From [Clostridium] fimetarium (lineage in GTDB: Bacteria > Bacillota > Clostridia > Lachnospirales > Lachnospiraceae): a DNA stretch of 64,000 nt. A program made the position numbers and the translations under genes. Location of the stretch: positions 62,001 through 126,000 of the forward strand of contig NZ_FOJI01000006.1 of the NCBI RefSeq assembly GCF_900111235.1, given 5' to 3'. The notes beneath the pieces are model-generated. The model made no database searches, had not been told where the DNA came from, and saw nothing but the letters and a program-made list of their open reading frames with translations. Positions 44,501 through 51,316 of this stretch are shown here, one piece after another; the stretch's first letter is position 1; each line of letters begins with the position of its first letter.

Positions 44501-45280
44501 ATGAGTAAAGTAATATATTATTTTAGTGGAACTGGAAACAATATAGCAGTTGCTAAAGGGTTATGTGAGAATATTCCAGATATGGAGATGTATCCAATTA
44601 CTGATTTACTTGAAAATAAGGTGATAAATGAAAAGTATGACTTGGTTGGATTTACAGTGCCCTCCTATTATTCACATATTCCACCGATAGTAGCTGAATG
44701 TATAAAAAATCTCCATTTTTCCAATAATCAAAAAGTGTTCTCTATTATTGGATGCGCAGGAAATAGGGGACATGCAACAGAGGATATAAGGCATTTAGTT
44801 AAAGCGTGTGGAAAAGAAGTCGATTATGAATATATGATATTTTTTGCAGGCAATTACATCCTGTCATATAATGCCTTTCCAAAGTGGTATCAAAACTTAG
44901 TACTGAAACTTTCAAAGAAAAAGATAACGAAAATCGCTAAGCAATTGTTAGAAGCTAAAAGAGCTAAACCACTTGGAAAAGGCTTGTTCTATAGTGCTAA
45001 ATATGAAGAGGCTCTGCAAAAAAGCATTCGTAAATACAGCCAGACAGGTCTTGAATATACGGTTAGTAATGAATGTTCAAAATGTTCACAATGCATACAG
45101 ATTTGCCCTGTAAATAATATTACTATGGAAAGCGGACTGATTAAATTCGGTTCTAATTGCCAACAATGTATGGCATGTATTCAGTGGTGTCCCAATAAAG
45201 CAATTGATTATAAGGGCATTGCGAAAGACAGAATACGCTATCATCATCCCGATATTTTGGTTAAAGATATGATCGATTAA
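44501..45280 (+). CDS. EFR1-family flavodoxin/ferredoxin fusion
   Basis: A 259-residue electron-transfer protein. Residues 1 to about 165 are flavodoxin-like, with the FMN phosphate loop in YYFSGTGNNIAVAKG. The C-terminal part has two [4Fe-4S] motifs, C192/195/198/202 and C220/223/226/230, the second ending IQWCPNKA. The ATG at 44501 follows GGAGAG. Such proteins pass electrons in anaerobes, often in detoxification or redox stress; the partner is unknown. Control by the adjacent ArsR-like repressor is inferred from the shared operator. Confidence 0.9.
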   Translation: MSKVIYYFSGTGNNIAVAKGLCENIPDMEMYPITDLLENKVINEKYDLVGFTVPSYYSHIPPIVAECIKNLHFSNNQKVFSIIGCAGNRGHATEDIRHLVKACGKEVDYEYMIFFAGNYILSYNAFPKWYQNLVLKLSKKKITKIAKQLLEAKRAKPLGKGLFYSAKYEEALQKSIRKYSQTGLEYTVSNECSKCSQCIQICPVNNITMESGLIKFGSNCQQCMACIQWCPNKAIDYKGIAKDRIRYHHPDILVKDMID

Positions 45281-45296
45281 TTCAAGAATAGTGAGA

Positions 45297-45336
45297 TATA
45301 GTGATATTTCATAGAATATAGTGATATTTCATAGAA
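45297..45336 (+). repeat. perfect 20-bp tandem duplication
   Basis: TATAGTGATATTTCATAGAA occurs twice head to tail with no mismatch, in the gap between the EFR1-type gene and the ABC exporter promoter. Confidence 0.95.
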
Positions 45337-45342
45337 ATTTAA

Positions 45343-45371
45343 TTGACTTATAATAGTTAGTCATATATAGT
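45343..45371 (+). promoter_or_regulatory. promoter of the ABC-FtsX gene
   Basis: TTGACT (45343-45348), a 17-base spacer and TATAGT (45366-45371). The leader is about 95 nt with no clear structure. Confidence 0.7.
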
Positions 45372-45471
45372 TGGAAAAAATGGGTAATACTTTATAAGGA
45401 AATTACCAAAAATTATATTGTTTAAAAAAGTTAACTTGTTTAAAAATGAAAGAGTGGAGTGAAAGAATAAA

Positions 45472-47856
45472 ATGCTTGAATTAAAAAATATAAAAAAGAC
45501 CTACAAGATTGGTGATATTGAAACGAAAGCCTTAGATGATATTAGTGTCGCATTTAGACAAAAGGAATTTGTTGCGATTCTTGGTACAAGTGGTTCGGGT
45601 AAGACGACATGTCTTAACATTATTGGTGGACTAGATAGATATGATTCTGGTGAATTGATTATAAAGGGTAAGAAAACATCAGATTTTAAGGATAAAGATT
45701 GGGATGCTTACAGAAATAATTCAGTGGGTTTTGTATTTCAAAGTTACAACTTGATTTTACATCTTAGTATTGTTGCAAATGTTGAACTTGGTATGACGCT
45801 AAGTGGAGTTTCTGCTGAGAAGAAACATAAAAGAGCAATAGAAGTGTTAGAACAAGTTGGCCTAAAAGAACATTTACACAAAAAGCCCAATCAATTATCT
45901 GGTGGACAAATGCAAAGAGTTGCAATTGCTAGAGCGCTAGCAAACGATCCAGAGATTCTTCTTTGCGATGAACCAACTGGAGCACTTGATACGACTACAA
46001 GTATTCAGATTATGGACTTAATCAAGGAAGTTGCAAATGATAGGCTTGTTATTATGGTAACACATAATCCTGATATTGCTGAGCGATATGCAGACAGAAT
46101 TATCAATTTTCAAGATGGAAAAATCATTTCTGATAGTAATGTTTATCAGGAAGAAACGAAAGATGATCAATTTGATTTGAAGAAAACAAGTATGAGTTTC
46201 TATACAGCTCTAAAACTTTCATTTAATAATATTAGAACGAAAAAAGGTAGGACATTCTTGACAGCATTTGCTTCAAGCATTGGTATTATCGGAATCGCTG
46301 TTATTTTGAGTCTTTCAACTGGATTTAAAACACAAATTTTAAAGTTTCAAAATGATGCTTTGGCAGAATTTCCAATTATGATAACGCAATCAACGACTCA
46401 AATGAGTACAGAAGATATCAAGAGTATGAAAGAAGAGATGAAAAATAAAATGATGGGTACGGTTGAATACGAAAGTACTGATAAAGTATATTTGTATGAC
46501 TCTACACAAAATAATTTCATCCATAAAAATGTATTCACAGATGAATACATGAAATACTTATATGATATTGATCCAGCCATTTGTAGCAGTATCGGTTGTA
46601 CAAGAATTGTTTCTATGAACTTAGTACGTAAAGTGGATGGAAATGTAGTACCTGTAACGCTGAAAGCTTCTGGCTCTGAAGTAAATAATAATAATAGTAA
46701 TAACAATAATCAAGGCTCAAATAATACAATGACAAGTACTGATGGGATTGGACTTACATCATATCCAGAAGTATTAAAACAAGGGGAAGAACCTTATTTG
46801 AAAAAGAATTATGATTTGCTTGAAGGGGCTTACCCTGAAAGCGTTTCTGATTTAGTACTTGTTATTGACACAAAAAATCGTGCGGATTATACGATTTTAA
46901 AAGCATTGGGATTTGATACGCAAAACGTTGATACAATCAAATTAAGTGATATTATTGGTACTGAATTTAAAATAGTTACAAATAACGACTTTTATGTAAA
47001 GACTGCATTTGGCTCATATCTACCAGGTACAGATTATAATGCGATGTATAATTCTTCAAACAGTATCACCGTCAAAGTAACAGGTGTTGTTCGTTTGAAA
47101 CCAGATGTTAGTATCGGTTTGCTAGGCACTGGAATTGCATACAGTGATGAATTATCAAAGTTAGTCATTAACAGTGCAAAGGATTCTGAAATTGTGAAGT
47201 CACAAGAAGTCAGCAGTAAAAATGTTATGACGATGGAAGACTTGGATGCAGATAAAAAGAGTACATTTTTATCATATCTTGGAGGAAATGCAACTCCTTT
47301 TATGGTCATGGTATTTCCAAATGATTTTAATGACAAAGATGCGGTAATTGCCTATCTAGATGCATATAATGCAGATAAAGATATCAAAGATCAAGTTGTC
47401 TATACTGATTTAGCTAGTTCAATGTCAAATATGACCGGTGGAATTATGGATGGTATTACAATCGTTTTAGTTGCCTTTGCAGCAATTTCGCTTGTTGTAA
47501 GCTTGATTATGATATGTATCATCACTTATACCTCAGTATTAGAACGTACAAAAGAGATCGGTATTCTTCGTGCTTTAGGTGCAAGAAAGAAGGATATTAC
47601 TCGCGTATTTGATGCTGAAACATTTATACTCGGAATATTCTCTGGAGTACTTGGAGTATCTATTGCATGGGCGCTAACATTTCCAATTAATGCAATGTTA
47701 TATAAAATGACCGATTTAAAAAATGTTGCAACATTGCAGATAGATCACGCCATTATTTTAGTATTGATTAGTACATTGCTTACGGTTCTAGGTGGACATA
47801 TTCCAGCGAAGATGGCTTCAAGAAAAGATGCTGTTGAAGCATTGAGAAGTGAGTGA
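45472..47856 (+). CDS. MacB-like ABC transporter, ATPase fused to FtsX permease
   Basis: A 794-residue fusion. Residues 1-230 are a MacB/LolD-type ATPase (Walker A GTSGSGKT at 38-45, LSGGQMQRVAIARAL, LLCDEPTGALD). A first transmembrane helix is near 265-285, then a large outer domain (about 290-655) with an Asn-rich patch (NNNNSNNNN), and three helices at the end around LERTKEIGILRALGARKKD. Such type VII ABC proteins work as mechanotransmitters or export peptides and antibiotics. It has its own promoter and a strong terminator; the PadR operon follows. Substrate unknown. Confidence 0.9.
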   Translation: MLELKNIKKTYKIGDIETKALDDISVAFRQKEFVAILGTSGSGKTTCLNIIGGLDRYDSGELIIKGKKTSDFKDKDWDAYRNNSVGFVFQSYNLILHLSIVANVELGMTLSGVSAEKKHKRAIEVLEQVGLKEHLHKKPNQLSGGQMQRVAIARALANDPEILLCDEPTGALDTTTSIQIMDLIKEVANDRLVIMVTHNPDIAERYADRIINFQDGKIISDSNVYQEETKDDQFDLKKTSMSFYTALKLSFNNIRTKKGRTFLTAFASSIGIIGIAVILSLSTGFKTQILKFQNDALAEFPIMITQSTTQMSTEDIKSMKEEMKNKMMGTVEYESTDKVYLYDSTQNNFIHKNVFTDEYMKYLYDIDPAICSSIGCTRIVSMNLVRKVDGNVVPVTLKASGSEVNNNNSNNNNQGSNNTMTSTDGIGLTSYPEVLKQGEEPYLKKNYDLLEGAYPESVSDLVLVIDTKNRADYTILKALGFDTQNVDTIKLSDIIGTEFKIVTNNDFYVKTAFGSYLPGTDYNAMYNSSNSITVKVTGVVRLKPDVSIGLLGTGIAYSDELSKLVINSAKDSEIVKSQEVSSKNVMTMEDLDADKKSTFLSYLGGNATPFMVMVFPNDFNDKDAVIAYLDAYNADKDIKDQVVYTDLASSMSNMTGGIMDGITIVLVAFAAISLVVSLIMICIITYTSVLERTKEIGILRALGARKKDITRVFDAETFILGIFSGVLGVSIAWALTFPINAMLYKMTDLKNVATLQIDHAIILVLISTLLTVLGGHIPAKMASRKDAVEALRSE

Positions 47857-47877
47857 TTTATAATTATATTTTTCATA

Positions 47878-47926
47878 AGTAGGGCAAGGAAACATTTAAA
47901 CAGCTGTTTCCTTGCCCTACTTTTTT
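47878..47926 (+). terminator. rho-independent terminator after the ABC-FtsX gene
   Basis: A perfect 17-bp stem (47878-47894 with 47905-47921) rich in G/C (GTAGGGCAAGGAAACA) followed by six T's. Confidence 0.96.
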
Positions 47927-47954
47927 ATGGACAAATATAAACATAATATTTATG

Positions 47955-47983
47955 TTGACATACTATACGTCGTATAGTATTAT
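47955..47983 (+). promoter_or_regulatory. promoter of the padR operon
   Basis: TTGACA (47955-47960), a 17-base spacer and TATTAT (47978-47983). The spacer is almost entirely filled by operator 1. Confidence 0.88.
47960..47980. promoter_or_regulatory. PadR operator 1
   Basis: A perfect 21-bp palindrome, arms ATACTATACG and CGTATAGTAT around a single T, lying between the -35 and -10 boxes. ATAC...GTAT architecture matches known PadR operators. Confidence 0.88.
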
Positions 47984-47992
47984 TCTAAATAG

Positions 47993-48013
47993 ATACTATA
48001 CATCATATAATAT
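47993..48013. promoter_or_regulatory. PadR operator 2
   Basis: The 21 bases differ from operator 1 at three positions, all G to A (ATACTATACATCATATAATAT). Its centre is 33 bp, about three helical turns, downstream, in the leader, so two dimers could bind on the same face. Confidence 0.75.
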
Positions 48014-48061
48014 TATAGATTGAAAAATCGTAGCTCAAATATATTGAAAGGAGGTAGTGAA

Positions 48062-48382
48062 ATGGTATTTCAATTAGGTTCAGCGTTGCTGGATGCATGT
48101 GTGCTTGCAGTACTTGACAAGGAAGATACTTACGGATATATACTTACTCAAAATGTGAAAGAAGTAGTTGATATATCGGAATCAACAATGTATCCTGTTC
48201 TTAGAAGACTTCAAAAAGAAGAATGTTTATCAACTTACGATCAACCATTTAGTGGACGAAATAGAAGATATTATGCAATCACAGATAAGGGGAAAGATAA
48301 GCTCTGTCTTTATAGAGATGATTGGTCTGAGTATAAATTAAAGATTGAAAAGATTATGATGGGAGGAATTAATAATGAATAA
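48062..48382 (+). CDS. PadR-family transcriptional regulator
   Basis: A 106-residue winged-helix regulator. LLDACVLAVLDKEDTYGYILTQ and ESTMYPVLRRLQKEECLSTY are the PadR signature. The ATG at 48062, right after AAAGGAGGTAGTGA, is preferred to the in-frame TTG at 48020, which lies in the operator region. Two operators at its promoter indicate autorepression. It overlaps the DUF1700 gene by eight bases. PadR-DUF1700-DUF4097 sets typically answer cell-envelope or antimicrobial stress, and an ABC-FtsX exporter is next door. Confidence 0.93.
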   Translation: MVFQLGSALLDACVLAVLDKEDTYGYILTQNVKEVVDISESTMYPVLRRLQKEECLSTYDQPFSGRNRRYYAITDKGKDKLCLYRDDWSEYKLKIEKIMMGGINNE

Positions 48383-48992
48383 AGATCAGTATTTGGAATG
48401 CTTAAAAAATAATCTTCGTAATATTCCAGTTGAAGAAGTCAATAATATTATTGATTATTATATGGAATATTTTGAGGATGCAGGAGTTGAAAATGAACAA
48501 ATAGTCATAGCAGAGCTAGGTAAGCCGGAGCTTGTTGCAAGTAAGATTTGTGCGGATTATGTAATCAAAGATATCGAAAGTCACAATGAACCAATTAAAA
48601 ATGTAGCACAAGTAAAAAAGGGGCTATCTGATATATGGATAATGATACTTGCAATATGTGGATTTCCAATATGGTTTCCGCTTGTAATTGCAGTTGCGGC
48701 TGTTGTATTTTCATTAGTAATTGCAGTGTTTAGTGTTGTAGTTGCATTTGTAATAGCATCAATTGCTATCGTTGGAAGTGGTATATTAGCACTCATAGTT
48801 GGAATCTGTGTCTTATTTATTCATATGCCAACTGGTCTATCGACACTCGGAATGGCATGTGTTGCCATTGGTCTTGGCTCTTTATTTTTAGTTGCTACGG
48901 TTTGGTTGGGAAATTTATTTAAAAGTTTCATACTTAAAATTGCTAAGATTAGAGTTAAAAAGGGGGTAAAGAATAATGAACAAGCTAACTAA
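48375..48992 (+). CDS. DUF1700 (HAAS-domain) membrane protein
   Basis: A 205-residue protein. Residues 1-75 form the helical HAAS/DUF1700 domain (YLECLKNNLRNIPVEEVNNIIDYYMEYFEDAG). The remainder has about three or four hydrophobic helices with very Val/Ile/Ala-rich text, followed by a basic tail. HAAS domains are regularly linked to PadR regulators and are thought to be membrane-bound signalling partners. It overlaps both neighbours, so translation of the three genes is coupled. Confidence 0.88.
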   Translation: MNKDQYLECLKNNLRNIPVEEVNNIIDYYMEYFEDAGVENEQIVIAELGKPELVASKICADYVIKDIESHNEPIKNVAQVKKGLSDIWIMILAICGFPIWFPLVIAVAAVVFSLVIAVFSVVVAFVIASIAIVGSGILALIVGICVLFIHMPTGLSTLGMACVAIGLGSLFLVATVWLGNLFKSFILKIAKIRVKKGVKNNEQAN

Positions 48993-49842
48993 GAATGCAT
49001 TACGCATGGCAGCAATTTTTATTCCAATCGGAATTTTATTAATTATAGTTGGAGTATTTACAGGTGCAAAAAGAGGCGTATATATAGAATCAGGTAGAAT
49101 TAATTTAAATGGAGATAAAGATTATAACAATGAGAATTATGATATTACAGATATAAAAAATATAATTGTAGATGTCAGTAATGCTAAAATTGTTATAAAA
49201 GAATCCACAACTGATAAATTTGGATTTGATGTCAATCTGACATCGATAGCAGAAGACCCAACAGTGAGCTTTGATAATAATATGATTAAGATTGAAAAAA
49301 ACGCAAAATTTGGATTCAATATCTTTTCTTGGGATTTTGGTTCATTATTTGATGGAACGAGTAATGAGGTTATCATATTTGTTCCAAAGGGAACTATATT
49401 AAATGAGGTAACACTCAATACAGATAATGGAAGAATTGAAATTACAAACTTGAATGCGGACACTCTCAAAGCAGATACTTCAAATGGAGCCATTACTACA
49501 ACGAATGTAGTGATTAGTAATAATACATCACTTAAAACGAGCAATGGAGAGGTGGATATATCCGGAACGTTTTCCAATACGACATATGCGAAGTCTTCTA
49601 ATGGAAAAATAATCGGTGATGGACTATTTAACGGGAAAACTACAGTTAAGACTTCAAATGGAGCTATATCATTTAAAAATAATATAAAAAGAAGTGATTG
49701 TAATATTGCCGCCGAAACAAGCAATGGTAGTGTTAGAATAAATGATTCTAAAGTTGGTGATGAATTCAAGGAAAATAATGGAGCGAATAATTCGATTGAT
49801 CTTGATACCTCGAATGGGGGAATTACAATAGAGCTCGAATGA
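48976..49842 (+). CDS. DUF4097 (LiaG-like) beta-helix surface protein
   Basis: A 288-residue protein with an N-terminal transmembrane anchor (residues about 10-30) and an outer repetitive beta domain. The motif TSNG or DNGR recurs about every 18-22 residues (ADTSNGAITTTN, KTSNGEVDISG, KSSNGKIIGDG, ETSNGSVRIN, DTSNGGITIE), as in DUF4097 adhesin-like proteins. The last strand ends at the C-terminus. It overlaps DUF1700 by 17 bases and closes the padR operon. Function unknown; an envelope-stress role is inferred from homologous operons. Confidence 0.88.
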   Translation: MNKLTKNALRMAAIFIPIGILLIIVGVFTGAKRGVYIESGRINLNGDKDYNNENYDITDIKNIIVDVSNAKIVIKESTTDKFGFDVNLTSIAEDPTVSFDNNMIKIEKNAKFGFNIFSWDFGSLFDGTSNEVIIFVPKGTILNEVTLNTDNGRIEITNLNADTLKADTSNGAITTTNVVISNNTSLKTSNGEVDISGTFSNTTYAKSSNGKIIGDGLFNGKTTVKTSNGAISFKNNIKRSDCNIAAETSNGSVRINDSKVGDEFKENNGANNSIDLDTSNGGITIELE

Positions 49843-49847
49843 AATAC

Positions 49848-49895
49848 TACAAGCAATACAACACCACGCGTGCTGCTACAAGCAATGCAACAACA
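49848..49895 (+). repeat. 20-bp direct repeat after the DUF4097 gene
   Basis: CTACAAGCAATACAACACCA (49848-49867) and CTACAAGCAATGCAACAACA (49876-49895) differ at two or three bases. The second copy leads straight into the large palindrome. Confidence 0.85.
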
Positions 49896-49953
49896 AAACA
49901 AGAAGTCTGTGGAGGTGAACTTGTTCACCTCCACAGACTTCTTGTTTTGTTGT
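49890..49953. repeat. perfect 31-bp inverted repeat with 2-nt loop
   Basis: Arms 49890-49920 and 49923-49953 are exact complements (right arm GTTCACCTCCACAGACTTCT and onward) with only TT between them. The outside ends are A-rich left and T-rich right (TTGTTTTGTTGTT), so the transcript could terminate here in either direction, but the arm length is far above a normal terminator. A smaller hairpin GTGGC/GCCAC follows at about 49957-49970. Confidence 0.95.
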
Positions 49954-49974
49954 TATGTGGCGCCAGCCACGGGC

Positions 49975-50062
49975 TTCTAGATATTCCTTGATGTTATTTA
50001 TCAAGGAATATCTAGAAGATGAGCCTTGATGTTATTTATCAAGGAATATCTAGAAGATGAGC
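49975..50062. repeat. 38-bp tandem repeat with 17-bp hairpin
   Basis: A perfect 17-bp stem pairs 49975-49991 with 50001-50017 around TGTTATTTA. The segment from 49986 is then repeated exactly (49986-50024 and 50024-50062, unit 38 bp), duplicating the loop, right arm and AGATGAGC. The rest of the gap to 50221 shows a possible TATAAT (50165-50170) but nothing else clear. Confidence 0.93.
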
Positions 50063-50221
50063 ATGAACATATATGTATGTATAGTGATTGCTAAAAGTAG
50101 CTACTAGGTATAAAAATTACTATATGCAGTTTATTGACTTTATGGACATTCCTTATATAGTTTGATATAATAAAACAAACAACTGTTCGCAAAGGAAAAA
50201 TAATATTGTGGGGTGCAATAA

Positions 50222-51151
50222 GTGAAAGAACAAGATAAAATGGATTTATTATTATATCAAACAGAAGACGAGATAATTAAGATTAATGTAGGGGTAGAAA
50301 ATGATACAGTTTGGTTGACTCAGGCCCAAATGAAGGAATTGTTTGAAAGAGACAGAACCGTAATAACTAGACATATTAATAATGTATTTAAAGAAAATGA
50401 GGTTGATGAAAAAAGCAATGTGCATTTTTTGCACATTGCAAATTCAGACAGACCTGTAGCATATTATAGTTTGGATGTTATCATTTCAGTTGGGTATAGA
50501 GTAAAGTCAAAGAGAGGCGTGGAATTTCGTCGTTGGGCTAACAGTATTTTAAAAGATTACATAATCAAAGGATACACAGTCAATAATAATCGTATCAGCC
50601 AGTTAGGAGAGGTGATACGAATATTGAAACGTACAGATAATCAGATAGATTCAAAACAGGTATTAGAAGTCATCGAAAGATATACGATAGCCTTAGACCT
50701 GTTGGATGATTATGATCATCAAAGGATTCAGAAACCAAAAGGAAATGAAAATGCATATATTATGACTTATGAAGAATGTAAGAATGTGATTTCAGGCATG
50801 AAATTTGGTTTGAATAGTAACTTGTTTGGGAATGAAAAAGACGATTCTTTTAAATCTAGTATTAGTACAATTTATCAAACCTTTAATGGTAAAGATGTTT
50901 ACATGACTATTGAAGAAAAAGCTGCTAATCTTTTATACTTTATAACAAAAAATCATAGCTTTAGTGATGGGAATAAAAGAATTGCTGCGACCATGTTTTT
51001 ATATTTTCTAGACAAAAATCAAATGCTTTTTGACGAGGGGCGAAAAATTATTGACGATTATACACTGGTTGCCATTACGATAATGATCGCGGAATCAAAG
51101 TCTGAGGAAAAAGAAATTATGGTAAATCTAGTAATGAACTTTCTTGTATAA
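50222..51151 (+). CDS. RhuM-like protein with Fic/Doc domain
   Basis: A 309-residue two-domain protein. The N-terminal half is RhuM-like (TVWLTQAQMKELFERDRTVITRHI and YSLDVIISVGYRVKSKRGVEFRRWA), a probable DNA-binding/helix-turn-helix module. The C-terminal half has the Fic/Doc signature HSFSDGNKRIAA starting at His245, the group used for AMP or phosphate transfer onto proteins. GTG at 50222 follows GGGGTG. No antitoxin gene is adjacent. It lies after a repeat cluster and has no operon partners, which suggests acquisition by transfer. Toxin-like or regulatory use remains open. Confidence 0.88.
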   Translation: MKEQDKMDLLLYQTEDEIIKINVGVENDTVWLTQAQMKELFERDRTVITRHINNVFKENEVDEKSNVHFLHIANSDRPVAYYSLDVIISVGYRVKSKRGVEFRRWANSILKDYIIKGYTVNNNRISQLGEVIRILKRTDNQIDSKQVLEVIERYTIALDLLDDYDHQRIQKPKGNENAYIMTYEECKNVISGMKFGLNSNLFGNEKDDSFKSSISTIYQTFNGKDVYMTIEEKAANLLYFITKNHSFSDGNKRIAATMFLYFLDKNQMLFDEGRKIIDDYTLVAITIMIAESKSEEKEIMVNLVMNFLV

Positions 51152-51220
51152 TAACCTTTCTTGTGTAATAACCAAGATAAGCATTATGTTGTGTAATATA
51201 AAATTAATTTTAAATATTTA

Positions 51221-51268
51221 TAAAAAAAAGCTCCGAACCCTAGTATTTATACAGGATTCAGAGCTTTT
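51221..51268 (-). terminator. terminator of the 1,409-residue gene
   Basis: Arms 51226-51241 and 51253-51268. Two positions are C-A mismatches on the plus strand but G-U pairs in minus-strand RNA, so the hairpin is complete only for the minus-strand transcript, which then runs into eight U's. Confidence 0.88.
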
Positions 51269-51316
51269 GCTTTCGTATGTATATTAAATTCATATTCAAT
51301 TTAGCAATTAGGTGAC

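Noticed and set aside
49137-49934. Minus-strand 265-residue frame opposite the DUF4097 gene
   Set aside because: It is repetitive because the sense protein has regular TSNG turns; no SD or recognisable domain, and the plus-strand gene is coupled to its operon.
50415-50439. 10-bp inverted repeat GCAATGTGCA/TGCACATTGC inside the RhuM-Fic gene
   Set aside because: It lies within coding sequence for a conserved RhuM segment (NVHFLHIAN) and has no neighbouring regulatory feature; likely chance.
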